DNA from: Antennarius striatus
Lineage: Eukaryota > Chordata > Actinopteri > Lophiiformes > Antennariidae
NCBI RefSeq assembly: GCF_040054535.1
Contig: NC_090779.1
Span: 23,058,501 to 23,122,500 of the forward strand
Direction of reading: 5' to 3'
DNA length: 64,000 nucleotides
Shown here: positions 10,350-23,889 of the stretch, piece by piece
Layout of the letters: each line of letters opens with the position of its first letter
How positions within the stretch are numbered: position 1 is the first letter of the stretch
Notes under the pieces: model-generated
What the model was told of the DNA's origin: nothing
Database searches by the model: none
What the model saw: only the letters and a program-made list of their open reading frames with translations
Position numbers and translations under genes: made by a program

Positions 10350-13300
10350 GAACCAGACGATGAATTGGCTTGTCTTTGGCTTTTATTCCTGTTTATTTCC
10401 TTTTTTTATTGGTTACATGCAGTAAAAACAGTTTGATTTTATTCTGAAAGGCTAAGAAGGAAAAGGTCTGACCCAGTTGATGTTGTTCCTCTCTTGTAAA
10501 TGAATGCTGAACATAACCCAGAGGCTTACCTCTCAGATACATTCCAGATTTTTTTTTCTAGTGCACTGTTTAGCTACTTCCTGTTTCATCACAGACCCGT
10601 AGGGTGCAATGCATTCTGGCTGTTGTAGTTGTTTTACCCTAGTCCTCTAGCCTATCTCGTGTCTTTTGAATAGTCTAGGGAGTTTGTTTGGAACCATTTC
10701 TGACCCGGTCAGAAGTCTCGTCCTAAAACCCCAGATTGGACCAGATGGGAAGAAGAACCTTGGCCCAGTCTGGTCTCCTGGGCTGGTGAGGAGTTCCAGC
10801 CGATGTGGGTCTGAGTTGGGATATGAGACGCGCCTCAGATTGGGGTCAGAGATAGACCCTCACCCACCAAGTCCTCTAACAGTTTACCGTAATGGAACTG
10901 CTTTTGCTCTGCTGGGGTTTGCAGCACTCTCCTACCTCCTGAGCTGCGTCTCATGTCTAGACCAGTGTTGGATGTATTAGTGAGCTGCACCCGTTGTCCC
11001 CCTCCAGCCACCATATTGAATCGATTTGAGCTTTGGCCCTGGCGAGGCCCGCAAAGTGAGCTGAATACTAATCCTGATGAGACAATGGCTCTGTGTGCAT
11101 CATGTGTCTCCAAAGGCCGGCCTCCATCTCCTCTCACTTCTCCAAAAACGTTAAGGAAAAGCTTTGACTTCCACCTTGGGATATTCTGTTCCCGTGCGAT
11201 GAGAAGCTTCGAGAATCAGTTTGAAACACAAGACTAAGAATCCAATAATATTCTCTTGTTTTATGCAAAGTTGCCTAAAATTTGACGAGAATAACATCCA
11301 TGGCGGCGCGTTTCTCAGCCTTCACATGATGTCATGGCTGTATAAATGGAATAGTGCTATTGATCGGGTGTAAGTGGAGAGGATTGAGCGCTCTGTGTGG
11401 GCAGACCCCTCAAATAAACCACAAGGCAGAGAGCATCTGCTATAATGAAGCGGAGTGGAGCTGTTTCTGAATAGATTCAGCTCCGGTGGTTATAATTCGC
11501 TCAGAAATGTAGGGCAGAGAAAAGAGGCGCTGAGCGACTTTAGTGAATATATTCTAGTCATAATTCACATTTCACTCAATGAACTGCATTCATTTAAAAA
11601 TGTCGCTAAAGCGCCCCCTAGTGGAGGTCTGCTCAGCGTGCACGTCCCGCTGTAGCTACCGTAAATTCAGAAATGCCGGGAGTTGTCTATTCCCTGACTG
11701 TTTCTGTTGACTTGTTTGTATTGATGAGTTTCTTAGATGGAGCTTTGTGCTCTCTAAATATTTTCTAGTTCAATTATTTGTTTTTTTCCTGGAAGTTCAA
11801 AACACGATCAATCAATTTTCGCCTAAATGAATCGTGCAGACATTAATAAAAATTTCTTATTCCAAAATAATAATGTTAATCATAAATATAATTGAAAATA
11901 TTTCAAAAAAAATACTTCTTATTTAAATTTATTTTAAAAAGTGCAGAGATTTTAAATTTTAGTCCCCTTTTTTAAGTAAGGAATGTGAATATTCCCAGGA
12001 ATAAAAAACATTATCATCTCTTTCTTTACATCATTCTGTACTGCTTTATCCTTTAAGGGTGCAGCTGCTATTTTATTCCTTAATTATTTGGTCTCTCAAA
12101 GAAAACATAAAAACTATCACTGATGTCTGAAAATAAATTTAATGTCAACCAGTTTCTTGTGAGAACACAATTGTCTGCCAATCGTTTTCAATTGTGAGAT
12201 TACCTTTTTTTTAATTGCAGGTCAACATTCGCTCCTCTTTCACCTCCATTAAAAACATTTATGACACAGAAATAAAAACTTTTATATAAAGTATAAAACG
12301 TGTACTTTTTTGTTGGTATTATTATTTCTACAGTAAATTGTTCCTCCGTACATAATCTGGATTAAGATGCAGGTGACCAGTTGTAGGAGCGGAGGTCAGC
12401 AGCAGGGGGCAGCAGAGGTCCTACTTCTGAGTTTTAATGCTAACCTACTTCTCACACCTCAGTAGGTCATCATATTAACCCTCACCAGTGCTGCCATGTG
12501 GCTGAGGAACCATTCTGCAGTGGTGAAATATGTGTTTGTGTGCATAAAGGAGATAAAACTACAATTTCACTTTTTAAAAAAACCCACCAACTCTGTGTTC
12601 TGGTTGGTTTTGAAGTTTCACATACAGGCTGTACTTCAGAATAAAACAGATCAAAGTGTTTTACTGCAGCGGGGTTCAGTTCAGGACGGACGTGCTTGTA
12701 TGTATGACCCGCCTGCGGAAAGCAGCTTCGCCTTAATCTAGAAAGCAGCTGCCTCCCTGTCAGACCCAAGCCAAGTCCAACCACTGCAGCCTCTGTTTCG
12801 TCGAGTTGGGCCTTCTCATCATGTCTCCATGTGCTGCAGCCAAGAAGACTGAGGTGGTATTTTATCCAGGTTCCTCGTGGCCCTCATCAGATCGGAGCTT
12901 TGTCAATGCTTCAAGGGGAAAAACCTAATCAATCAGACCGATTTCAGGAGGAGCAGGAAGTTAGAGCTTCTCTAAAGTCCTGGCAGGAAACAGCTGAAGA
13001 TGACCTACTGCAAGGAAACCTACTCTGTTTAAACTCATAAGTGTGAGATCAGTGACTTAAAAATTGGGCAGATTGATATCTATGTATTGAATAAAGAGAA
13101 TTAAAAATATTTAAATCATTGTATAATTGGGTCACAAGTGTTTTTAAATTTAACTGAACTTAAAAGTCAGATGTTAATTTGAATTTCATAGCATTTTTAA
13201 GACAAATGATGAAGCTGCTCCTGAGTATTTGCTATAAAATTTTATTTTTTTAAATCGAGAAATGACAAATATACTGACATGATTTTATTTGTTTATGAAT

Positions 13301-13560
13301 CCTGGAAGAACCTGGGACGAGAAATTAAAAAAAAGATGAAGTTAAAATAATTTCAAAAATAAAAGTAAAATACACAAAACTCCTGTATGTACATGAATTA
13401 CATAAAAATATCAGATAATTATAATTTATTATTATTGTTGTTGTTGTTGTTGTTGTTATTATTATGCATAATTTCTTTATTATAGTTTTATCATTTTGAT
13501 TTTCGGTTTAAAACCACTGTGTTCATTTTACCAGCTTCTTTGATTTGATCTGCGTTTGAA
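10350..13560. other. Gene-free stretch, AT-rich in the second half
   Basis: No exon recognised between let-7b and the CpG-rich segment. Bases 11,730-12,330 and 13,040-13,560 are AT-rich with poly-A/T runs. A short (GTT)n run sits at 13,436-13,456. Confidence 0.5.
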
Positions 13561-14005
13561 CGGCGATCATTCATAGGTGTCTGTCATTGCTTCCGGTCCT
13601 CCGCCGTCACGTGGTTGGAGGAAATCAGGAGGGCGGGATGGAGGGAGGAGGGGGAAGGGGAGGGGGGCAGTCGCGAGCCGTTCCGCTCTTTCTATTCGCC
13701 CAGGCCATGGGTGTGTCGGTGGGGGTGTGCGCCTGCCCTCCTCCAGCTGTCAGTCACAACGTCACTTCCGGTGGGTGTGAGCGGAGCGGCTCTGCTTTGT
13801 ATGGACATGGTGGGGGATTTTTGACAGCGCCAGTCGCGGAGCAGACAAGGACGCGGTTCGTGTCAGGGACTATTCCTCTCCGGTCATCCGTGGACCTTTC
13901 CTCCTCTCCACCGAGCGACCCGACCGGGCGGAATGGCGGCTTCGGACCGGGCGGCCGGGCGGAAGGTCGGTACCTCCGGGCTGTCGCCCTGCAGGGGCTC
14001 GCGCT
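13561..14005 (+). promoter_or_regulatory. CpG-rich candidate ppara promoter / first exon
   Basis: This is the most CpG-dense stretch upstream of the ppara coding exons, with many GCGG/CCGG words (for example around 13,780-13,990) and flanking AT-rich DNA. A potential donor AAGGTCGGT occurs near 13,963 after a GGCGG-rich segment. PPARA genes begin with one or more non-coding exons far upstream of the ATG in a CpG island, and this location between let-7b and the ATG fits. The transcription start itself cannot be seen. Confidence 0.4.
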
Positions 14006-14342
14006 CCGTAAGGGAATGTTGTTCAAACAGGGTTTGCAGGCGCGAGACTGCGCATGTCTTCCTGTTTGTTTGGCTGAAATCCTGCATGTTTGGGGGGGGG
14101 GGTGGGGTGGGCGGGGCGTGGGGGGGGGGTCACGAACGATTCCTTGCAGAACCAATAAAGGATCGTTAACGCTTGTTTATCAATAAAACATCTTATCTGT
14201 TGATCGCAGGCCCGAGCCTCAAAACAAAGGCTTGTGATTGGCTGGTTGCTCCGGTGAGGATTGGAATGAGGTTTTGTCACCTGCTCAGGTCTGCAGGAGT
14301 CAGGGTTCGTTATTGGCTTATGAATGTGTTGTTTCAGGTAGT

Positions 14343-14380
14343 GTTTGTTTGTTTGTTTGTTTGTTTGTTTGTTTGTTTGC
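14343..14380. repeat. (TTTG)n microsatellite
   Basis: About nine GTTT units in a row. Confidence 0.95.
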
Positions 14381-14381
14381 A

Positions 14382-16980
14382 GGAGGTTTGAACGTTGAGG
14401 TCGGGCCTTTTTTACTTGTGGGTCGTTGTTTGGTGCATAACTCCAAAACACATTGACAGTTTTTCATGAAACACGACAAACGCCCCAAACAGAATCTGGA
14501 AGCGTGTCCTGTGGCATTCTGGGGATTCTAAAGTGTTTTTGTTGTTGTTGTTGTTGTTTTGAGGCAAAAAAGTTCAACTCCCGGTGCTTTGAGCTTGAAA
14601 TGCTTATTTGGGGTGTAACTTTAAAATTATTCCCCATTTCACAGCAAATTGTGCGCATGCACTAAACATATATAGCAGCTTATATTCTTGTGTTGCTATA
14701 GCAACAACCTGTGGAGTGAGATTCCTTTTTGGAAACCATCTTGTGAACCATGTACTCGATAAACCATCTGCATGTGTGCCGAGGCTGTTTGTTGTTGTCG
14801 TTGCTGTTGTTGTGTTGATCGCTCTGATAAGCAAGCGACTAAAAGCTAAAGCTAACTGCTCCTTTAAGGAAGTCCAGGTCATGTGACCCGGTGGTCGAAC
14901 AACCTCCTCTTCAGCAGTGTGTCACAGCGGCTTGAATTATTCATCTTTTGAAGCCGGGCGTCCATGTTTGTAGTCCAGAGATCCTCTTCTCTTTAAGGCT
15001 TGAACACAATTCCATTCACGGCCGTGACATCATCAGGATACATGGTGACATCATTGGGATACATGATGACATCATCATGATAAGACAGAGGCTCCGGTCG
15101 GATGAGCTGAAGTGTCACATGAATCAAAAGGTCGCAGGAGACGTAAATCTGTTGTCATGATTGGACGGTGGGTTCAATTGGCTGAGTGGGAAACTTGATA
15201 GTTTTGTCTCTGCAATGTCACCCCCCCCATGTTCTCCCCGACCCCACCACCGCTGCTCATTTGCCCTTCACATGACATCACTGGGTGAATGTCAGCTGTA
15301 GGGCTGTTGTTGTAGACTGCCCTGCCTCGTTGTCATCAGCTCGTCTCCATGGAGACTATGGTGGCTGGACGGCGAATGACAGCTGCCCCTCTTTAACCCC
15401 CCCCTCAGACCGAAGGAGGCAGCACCGATTTAACATGAACCAAATTCTGTTTCTTCCTTGAACAAAAAAAACAAATCAACAACAAATCTTTAGCTAACAG
15501 GAAGAACTACAATACTGTTTTCTGTGTGGTGACGATGGCAGGAAACACTGATTTACAATTCATCTGCGTCTTTTTCAACAAAGACAGACCCCATCCAGAC
15601 CCAGATATTAGATACCAGCCTCTGGACGGGTTCTTGATGAATCCCAAAAGCCTCCAATACCAGAATATTCCTGGAATATCTTCTTCAGATCCCAGAGATT
15701 TTCTATGGGTTCCACTCGAGCGACTGTGTCGCCTCTGGAATGATCCAGTTCTTCTATGATCTCCTGATCCTGAATGTAACCCAACCGACCCTCCAAACGC
15801 TGGAGGTGGACCAGGAAGCAAAGCATCCTCAGAGCATCACTGAGCTTCACTCTTCCTCCTCCAGGTGTACCGCTGAACCAGTAGGCCCAAAAAGGTCCAG
15901 TTTGGTTTCTCGGCCCTGGAGAAACACATTGCATTCTGGATCTGATCTAGATGGTTCTGATCTGCTGGAGCCTCTTTTCTGGGTCCTGTGGGCCAGCAGT
16001 GGTGAACATCTTGGAGATCTCTAAACTGTTCTTATGCGATTTGATTATTTTTATCATCTTAGCTGCAAAGAAGATGAGATTCTAAGCGTCTTTATTGTCC
16101 ATGTTAGCCAAAAACAGCAGGTATCTATGTTATGTATGATCCTCAGTTCTTTGCTGACACGTTTCCTAAAAAGGATGCCGTGATCTGAACAGATGCTTCA
16201 TTCTGCAGAGTAAATACCCTGAGATACAGCCCAGTCCTCTGTGGCTCCTCCATGGGGCCACCTCTGTTTGCTAACCCTTAAAGCCGGTCTCCATGTTGAC
16301 GTGGCATTTAGCATGGGATCAAAGGTCTCACAACTTTTTCTGCACACCTTATCGTACCGGTGTGGCGAAAAACACATTCATATTTGTGTAACCGTTGGTT
16401 TACAGCGTCTTTTATCAATTCTGTTCCAGAGGAGCTCGATTAGCTGCAGATGTTCCGAGGGTTAAATATAACATCTGCACCCCAAACGGTGATCGAGTGG
16501 CATTTTCTAGCATTTATGGATTTCAGTTGGTGTAGGGTGCACGGTTTGTGTTTTACCTCACAAAAATTCTACCTATGTGCAACAAGACACTGTGGAACCA
16601 GATTGTTGTGGATCCCACTCCGTCTGCACAAGGGAGCAGCTCTTTTGTCTAGAAAGGTGTGGTTCCGTCTGTCAGTGCTTGTGATTCAAAGCAGAAGGAC
16701 TCATTGCCTTGTTGAGATCCTAATCTCTCAAAAAAACCATCCTCAGAAGCAGTCCTACTGAATTCCTGCTCCGGCGGGTGTTCACGCTTCCTGGTGTCGG
16801 CCTGAAGGGAACTCGCCATTGCCGGTTTCTGTTCGCTTCGGCTGCACTCTTGACGGTTTTGTGTCAAGGAACCTGAGATGGTTAATCAGCTTGGAGTGAC
16901 AGGAACATCGTGAGCAAAGAGGTTCTCTAAAAACAGGACTATCCGGTTGTGTTCACAACTGCACATTCTTGACTTTTCCA
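14382..16980. other. Gene-free stretch
   Basis: No supported exon. It holds a (GTT)n run near 14,539-14,556 and a 21-bp tandem at 15,025. A segment at 15,530-16,020 has long frames on both strands and the look of an old dispersed repeat, but no family was recognised. If the 13.6-14.0 kb island is the ppara start, this is its first intron. Confidence 0.4.
15025..15087. repeat. 21-bp tandem with TGACATCAT cores
   Basis: TGACATCAT occurs at 15,025, 15,046 and 15,067, exactly 21 bases apart, with similar intervening GGATACATG sequence. The core resembles CRE/AP-1 half-palindromes (TGACATCA). Confidence 0.8.
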
Positions 16981-16984
16981 AAAG

Positions 16985-17065
16985 GTGTTGAGTCGATCCA
17001 CCGGACGTTAAGAAAGTTCAAGAAGACGTTTCGTCTCTCATCCAAGGGACTTCTTCAGTTCGAAC
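16985..17065 (+). repeat. Dispersed repeat R1, copy A
   Basis: Contains the segment GAAGACGTTTCGTCTCTCAT followed by CCAAGGGACTTCTTCAGTTC. It is shared with copies at 33.74 kb (opposite strand) and 54.46 kb. The family is widespread in fish by my recollection, but I cannot name the parent element. Confidence 0.7.
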
Positions 17066-17196
17066 TGAATGCAAAATAGTTTGCATGTATTTTGACAGTT
17101 GAGATAGCAAACTCCTCTCTTTCTGAAACATTACTTTAGTCTACATGCAGCCCATCTGCACTCTACAGTTTTGTTTTTAACATTCACACTTTCATT

Positions 17197-17370
17197 CTGC
17201 CGAGGATGTAGCTTAGTGGTAGAGGCGCATGCCCAGATAGATGCAGAGGATTGCAGCAGGAAGGGCATCCAGCATAAAAAACTTTGCCAAACAAATGTGA
17301 GCATTCATCTTAAAATGAAGAAAGGATGACGCGCTGTGGCGACCCCTAATGGGATAAACAAAAAGGAAGT
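17197..17370 (+). mobile_element. tRNA-derived SINE, copy 1
   Basis: A pol III A-box-like head (ATGTAGCTTAGTGGTAGAGG) is followed by GGAAGGGCATCCAGCATAAA, and by a tail CGCTGTGGCGACCCCTAATG-GGATAAAC. The tail (GCTGTGGCGACCCC..GGGA) is characteristic of a common teleost SINE. A second, more complete copy lies at 30.64 kb. It is a dead copy inside what is probably the first ppara intron. Confidence 0.75.
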
Positions 17371-17371
17371 T

Positions 17372-19934
17372 TTATTAACATTGTTATTACATTTAAAAAA
17401 AATGAAGTAGCTGACCAGTGGAAATCAAAAGGAGTGCATCTGATTGGCTGAAAGTATCACGCTCGTAGGCAACACGTTGATAGCGGTTCTACTCGTTAAA
17501 AAAAGATGAGATCACGATTCAAACGGAACAACAAATTGTGAACGCAGGATGATGGTTGGAGACGAGGGCATGGATGCCTTTTGGTTTCCATTAGAACCTT
17601 CTTACTGTTATTCCGAGGAACTCTTTGTTCCCTTCCCCCACACCTGTCCCCATTGCTATTTTCAGTCCTGTCTGTTTGTAGTCACTTCTACAGTCTGTTT
17701 GTTTTGCAACTCGCGTCCTCTATCGTACAGCTTTGACCTTAACCCCAAGCAGATCTATTCCCCTCTGAGCCTTCGTTACGCCAAAGTCTCTCAGGGTTGA
17801 ATAGGATTGGGGCCTTCCAGCCAGACTTACAGTAAGTAGCTCATCTGCCCCACTGACTGGGGACGGTCTGTTTAAGACTCGTCATTAACGTCTTGAGGGG
17901 CTTCGTGCGGCTGAATCTCACCTGTCCGAACACAAAAGTCAAATTAGATTTATTTTCAGCCTCTCTGCTCATAAATCTGAACGTCTGTGTGCAGAATGAT
18001 GTTCAGAGTTTGGACATGTCTGTGCTGCATGATCCATGACATCACATGGCTTGGAAGCAGGTCGAATATTCCCAGTATTCCGGCGTAATGTGGAACCCGA
18101 TGCTTCCCGTTGACATAGTCCACTGGGGTTGGAATCCATTATAGTCAAAACGGGCCACTTTGCTAATTTAAGATGTAAAAATTGATTAAGAGACTTTTTA
18201 TAGAAGATTTTCTGTATAAATACCGTAAATACATGGTCGTTTAAGTGTGTCACGATCCTGTTGCTTAGCAACAGTACACTGACTACAGTTGTTAGCGATT
18301 TACAGACGCTGATCTGTGAAAAAGACTAACTTTACTTGATTCTCATTCAAGTGATTTCAACCAGAAGCGGATGACGCCAGTGAGGGTGACGATTGCAGAG
18401 TCCACTCAGCATTTCATTATTACCCAGTTGTTGTAGTCCATGATGGTGCCTTGATCTAATCGGCCTCCATCGATGACCAATCCCAGATCTTATCATAACT
18501 GTGTAAAATATTGTAGAGCATTAAAAAGAAAAAGAAATTATACCAACGTTTTAAAAACCAGAAACTCTTGTCAGGATTTCTTCACGGCACTTTGTCGTTT
18601 CTCGCTGCAAGCAAGAAGTTGTAGAAGCCGGGTTTTGTCATCACACTCCCACAATAGAAGATTAGTGTTGCTGTCGGTAGGCTTGTGTGCTGCATGCCTC
18701 CCCACTTACACGTAGGCTGGTTTGGCAGCCAGGAAGGGGGGAGGAAGTCAAAACTCCAGTGTCATGCTGGAAAATGTAATAAGATACACACAGCTGTCGA
18801 AACACAGCGAAATCGTCTTTTGGTGATTTCTTGACTTTGGATTGTTAGGTTTGAGTGTCTTTAAGCAATGCAGAGACCAGATTTTTAAAAAAATGCTTGT
18901 GCAAACTATAATCAGAAAGTCGCATAAGGTAAAGACAAAGGTTACAAGAGTTTCTGAGGACAGGTGCTAGCTGACGCCGAGCCATTCGGCTTGAACCCCT
19001 TAAATGTTCTGTCAGTTATCAGAGCACTGCTGATCGACGGATTATCATCTCAATCTAACCACCATGTAATACCCCCCCCCCCCAGGGTGACTCCTCTATA
19101 CCTACCATAGCGTAACACGTTTAAATACATGCATAAATGTCTTCGGGCATCAAGCCGCAGCATGTGACAGGTGATATGTTTCTTGGCAGCGAACTGATCT
19201 GAGTTCACGGGGAACAAACTGAGAGCTTCGCCTGCTGTTGTTTCTTCACCATCATGTGTTGAGAAGCCAGAGCAACTGGTCGACCGGCACGTTGGATTTC
19301 AACATACCGTTCTCTCTGGCAGCAGCCACCACTTCTCCATGACGTGGATCACGTCTTTTATTAATCTGGACACCAAAACTGGCCAGCAGCCTCTGTTTTG
19401 GGCTGTGGTGGCTCTTAAAAATGGCAGTTTGTCAGTAAATTCACTGGCGTAAACTCACTTTAGCAGCGGCTAATCTTCACCAGCAGTGAGAACCCTCAAG
19501 CTGTCGAAATTGGCTATTGGTTGTTATAGCAACACTGTTTTTATGTGATGTAAATAAACAACAATGCACAGGCACTTGTTCACATTTTGTACACATTTAA
19601 GGTCCCTTGAATATGAATGGCAAGAAATAAATGTAATAGAGTTAAACTCCCCGGTGAACGAAGGCGGTGTTATTGTCCTGACATACCTTCAGAAGTTGCT
19701 CTGTCTTTTTTTGCAGGCATGACTGTAAACACACCTTTACTGTGGAGTGGGTAAACGTCTGGCAGCGTGGGGCCTGCCTTGATGATTACCCTCTACCAAA
19801 AGAGCAGGTCTAGACTGTGATCTTTATCATAGCAGCGACTGTATGTCATTAAGCAACGTGTGGAACATCAGTGAAGTTTAGCAAACAAACAAAACCCTAC
19901 ATGACCTAACAAGCATACATACTTAACTTCTATT
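17372..19934. other. Gene-free stretch
   Basis: No exon or repeat family recognised. There is a C tract at 19,074-19,083. Short open frames show no familiar motifs. Confidence 0.4.
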
Positions 19935-19942
19935 CTTTATAG

Positions 19943-20417
19943 CAGAGGTGTCAAGGGGCCACATCAGCATAATGGCTGTCTTCAAAGGACCAGGTGTAAC
20001 TTATGAATGTAACTAAATGTAACATAATGTAAAATAAATGTAACTACTTCTTAATGTTAAATAACTCTGAATTTATTACTTATTCAAGTTACAAACATTA
20101 CAGTTACACAGGAAAAATATGTTTGCTTGTTGCTCTGTTATAACAAATCCTTTTAATTTATCAGGTTATTAAACCCACAGAAGTCCGCCATTCCCGGATC
20201 AAACTATCCACGAGAATAAAGAAAAATAACTAACTTTTTCCAAAAATTTTTGTCAAAGTTAAAATGGGCTTGATTACTGCGTTGTGGGAAATTTAGTTTA
20301 TTTTCAAAGCACTTCTGACCTTTATTTTTAGACACTGACCTTTTATGCTCTCGCGGGCCACTTAAAGTGATGGGACGGGCCATATTTGGCCCATGGGCCT
20401 TGAATTTGACACATGTG
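19943..20417. mobile_element. hAT-type non-autonomous DNA transposon
   Basis: The 475-bp element is flanked by identical 8-bp target duplications, CTTTATAG at 19,935-19,942 and 20,418-20,425. The ends are inverted: CAGAGGTGTCAA on the left against CACATGTGTCAA as reverse complement of the right. 8-bp duplications are diagnostic of hAT elements, and the GGGCCATATTTGGCCC-like interior near the right end is typical of fish hAT MITEs. No transposase frame remains. Confidence 0.85.
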
Positions 20418-20425
20418 CTTTATAG

Positions 20426-23400
20426 TGTTGTTGGACCAGTTTAATGTATGAACTTGTGTTTGCCGTGTTGTCCTACAGAAGAGATAAAAGTAGGAAAACA
20501 GTCCGAAGTTGAAATTTTGGATGCACTGACGGGAAGTCGGGCTTATCAGACTCCATGCATAACAGGAAAACTCCTGATTGCTGACCGTCCCTTGATTATA
20601 TTCCCATGAGATGGACAAAGACCCTTAGTACAACCTGATTTAATGGATTTTCAAGCATTAGTACATGCATGGTACCTGCATGTTGTTATTGTCGTACATT
20701 CATGTGTAATGATGTACGTACATGGAGCGACAGGTCAACAGTGACCCTCATGTCGACTCAGTCACATTGAACCTTCAGGCGGGTTTTATGGCTGGACTTT
20801 AAAGGCTCTGTCTTGTGAGATAATGTCAGGTTTTAATTATTATTTTGACACTGGACACGCTGTCAATGCAAAGGTTAGAGTCCACTGGCGTTTGTGTAAC
20901 CTCTGTTTCTTAACTGGGCACTGAAACTCTGGCTGTTTAATAATCCAGACCCAGGAACTCATCTTTAGTGATTAAAAAACTCTCTAGTCCTGGAACAGAA
21001 ATCTCCACTAGTAGAACAGATAAGACGTACATAAAGGGAGTCCTACTTTATCAGTCCGACTAATAAAAATACTATCAGCTAAGATTCAGTTCTATATTCA
21101 AGTTTTATACTCTGTATGAGCGATGACGCTCTGGAGAACGGACGCTGGTGTTTCCTGGTTTATCGGCTTCACCAATGGCAGCTGGACCTGGAGCTGCTGG
21201 GGTAACAGCTAGGTCCAGGATTGGAGGTTTGTTCTCTGTGAGCGTTTTGGTCGGTTTCTTTGCGGAATTACAAAAAATTACTGAACAGATGTTCTTGAAA
21301 CCTGATTGGCAGACGATTTTTGGGCCTGAATGTTAAGTTTTGTTTCGGATTCAGAGTGCGATCGATCTGTTTTGCAGGAGTTTTGGCCTCTTTTGTTATC
21401 ATTGTCTGAGAAGTTAATGACTGCATTGTGATTTCAAGGATAACGGCTCCTTTAATTGATCCATTATGTGGAATTGAAAGAAATGATTGGACGCTGGAAC
21501 GCCTACATGCACAAACCTCCGTTTCCACCTCTGGGAATGAAGATCGTACACCTGTTTGTTTTCCTAACTGCTTTTTCCAAATTTTTGATGAACTTATTCA
21601 GTTATGCAAACCATATGCAAACTATGTGTTTGAAAGTGTTTTCTAAGCTGCCGACATTCCCAGTCATAACCTTATAGCATGGAAATCCGTCATTTGTAGC
21701 CTATTTCTAATTTGACGCAGAAGAACATTCTTTTACGACAGAAAATGCAAAGTATGCAAAGTAGGAAAGTCAAGGTCTAAAAATATCAGGCAGTCCTTTC
21801 TGTGCTGAATGCTGAGGTGTCATTGACCCTGAAATGTTGAGGTGAGTGAGCTGATAACGCGCCGGTTGAACTGTCACATGGTCCATCTGCCTCCTGAGCC
21901 CCGTCGCTTCACGGGCCTGTACTTTGGTCAATCTCCATAACGATAAGAGGGCGCCGGCTAGCATATCAGCGCCGAGCGATAAAGGTTCACTCGAGTGTTT
22001 ACACTGCGGGCACGGTTAGGTCTGAGCTCCTAGAGCGTCCTCTCCAATTGACAGGCGGAGCCGGCGGGATGGCCCCAGGTCTGGCCCTAGCTGCCCATAG
22101 GTCTGCTCCAAGACCCCCACACTGTCAACAGGGGCCCTTCTTCAATCAGGTCTGTCAGCACTCAGACCACTGGACAGGTGGATTAAACATTAACCTGTGG
22201 TGCTCTCCCTCATACACACACACACACACACACACAGGTAGCACGCAAACACTCTTGGAAAGAGCTGGATGTCTTGCCGTCAAGAAGTTTTGGATGAGGA
22301 AGGTAGGCTGGTAGTTTAATCTCTAATTAGTTGAAGAATCTGCAGTTGCTGGTTTTATTTTAACTTCTAACACATCGGGGTGTGAATACTTAATCATGTG
22401 TGTGTTGTTCTTTGTGTCAGTGTGTTCTCCTTTTCTTAGAGGGACTTCAGTGGGCTTTTTTTCCCCCGTGCCTCTACAAGCCCGTACACACCTCGGATGC
22501 CTCTGTCTGCTACTGGTTTCATGAGTTCACCTGTTGTCGTTCACTTTGTTGTCGTCATTACAGATGGTGCAGAGCTTTGCTGTATGTCAGAAGGCGAGTT
22601 TAGTTTCATAGTTTAGCGACGGAGGCCGAGCCTTACAGCGATCTGCTGCAGCTTGTGCAGATGGACGTGTCTCACCGCTGCTAGATGGTCGTCCTAAAGA
22701 TCTCAGACGGCTGTGTAAACCAGCGTCACGCTGTTCCACGCCCTCTCCTGGTGGGAGAGTTGGGACATGCATGGGTCAGGGCATGTTTATCTGCTCTGTC
22801 GATCTCGGGTCTGTGTTGGATGAGCATCAGCTGCGGGTGGAGGGGTGGATTATATATGTTCCAATCCTGCTAACATTGGTCAAGCTCTGTTGTGTGATTA
22901 ATTGATGTGGATTGTCTTCACCCGCTTGCTGATTTCAAAGCGTGATCGTCATGGCAATCTTAGCAGCACTGAGTTTGCAGTCTTTTGTCATTTCACCCCC
23001 CCCATGTTTGGACCCACATGCATGTACTTGCTTGCTGCCCTCAGCTGGCTCGGTTCAGCAAGCACAAGCGAGGTCTTGACCTTAAAGGACAAAAAGCCTC
23101 GCCGCAGGAGGCTCTGGGTTCTTTCTCGCTCGCGTTCTGTTGCATTTTGCCGATAAAGACCCCGTGATGTCGCTCGGCTGGCATTCCTGTCCGCCCTCTC
23201 ATTCGACAAGACCTTCAGCCTGCAGCAAAGCAGCTCGGCGTGTTTACATTCATACATTATGTTGGTGGTAACGCAAGGGTGGCTTCATTCCATGCTTCAG
23301 GTCGCGAACGTTATGTGTGTTATTTAAATAGAAGGTTATGCATGCAGTGTTGACACATGTTAAGTCATTCAGACCCAATTCTGTGTAATCCCACTGCTAG

Positions 23401-23885
23401 ATAATGACCTGTCCAGATGAAGGGGGGGTTGCCGGAACAAACAGCATGGATGTGACATTATTCTACCACCCCCCCTTGAAGGAGTATTATAATGAGACAG
23501 TGTTGATTGAAGCGAGCGCCTGAAACTGGATTTCTGCTAAAGCGAGACCTGGTAGCGGCTGAATGCTAAAGAGGTTTGCTTTATCCTAGGAGAGCTAACA
23601 CTGCCGCTATTCACAAATTCAAGTGTGTTTTACAGTGAGGGAAGCTTCATTAGGATGTCTCCTCACCTCCGTGTCCCAGGACAAGGTCACCGAGCACCTC
23701 CGTCGCTATGCTGCACTGAGCAGGTGTTGTTTTTGATCCCTGTCATGTTAGATGACTCTCAACCGAGTAACAACTCAGTTTTGCTACTCATCAACTCAGA
23801 ATTTTATTGACGAGCTTTGTGATTGTAAAGTTCCATTGGGAGATTGAACTTTGCTATTGTTACCCCCACTCTGAAGGGATTCATG
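20426..23885. other. Gene-free stretch
   Basis: No exon recognised. A short (CA)n run is at 22,215-22,236. Bases 22,980-23,250 are slightly GC-richer without a motif I can name. Confidence 0.4.
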
Positions 23886-23889
23886 TACA

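Noticed and set aside
12482..12784. 100-codon minus-strand frame
   Set aside because: No motif or splice support; within gene-free DNA between let-7b and the candidate ppara promoter.
15507..16024. Possible gene from long overlapping frames on both strands
   Set aside because: No recognisable domain or consistent splice sites; composition suggests an old dispersed repeat, but no family could be named.
17212..17240. Genuine tRNA gene
   Set aside because: Only an A-box-like head is present; the rest follows a SINE body with no cloverleaf.
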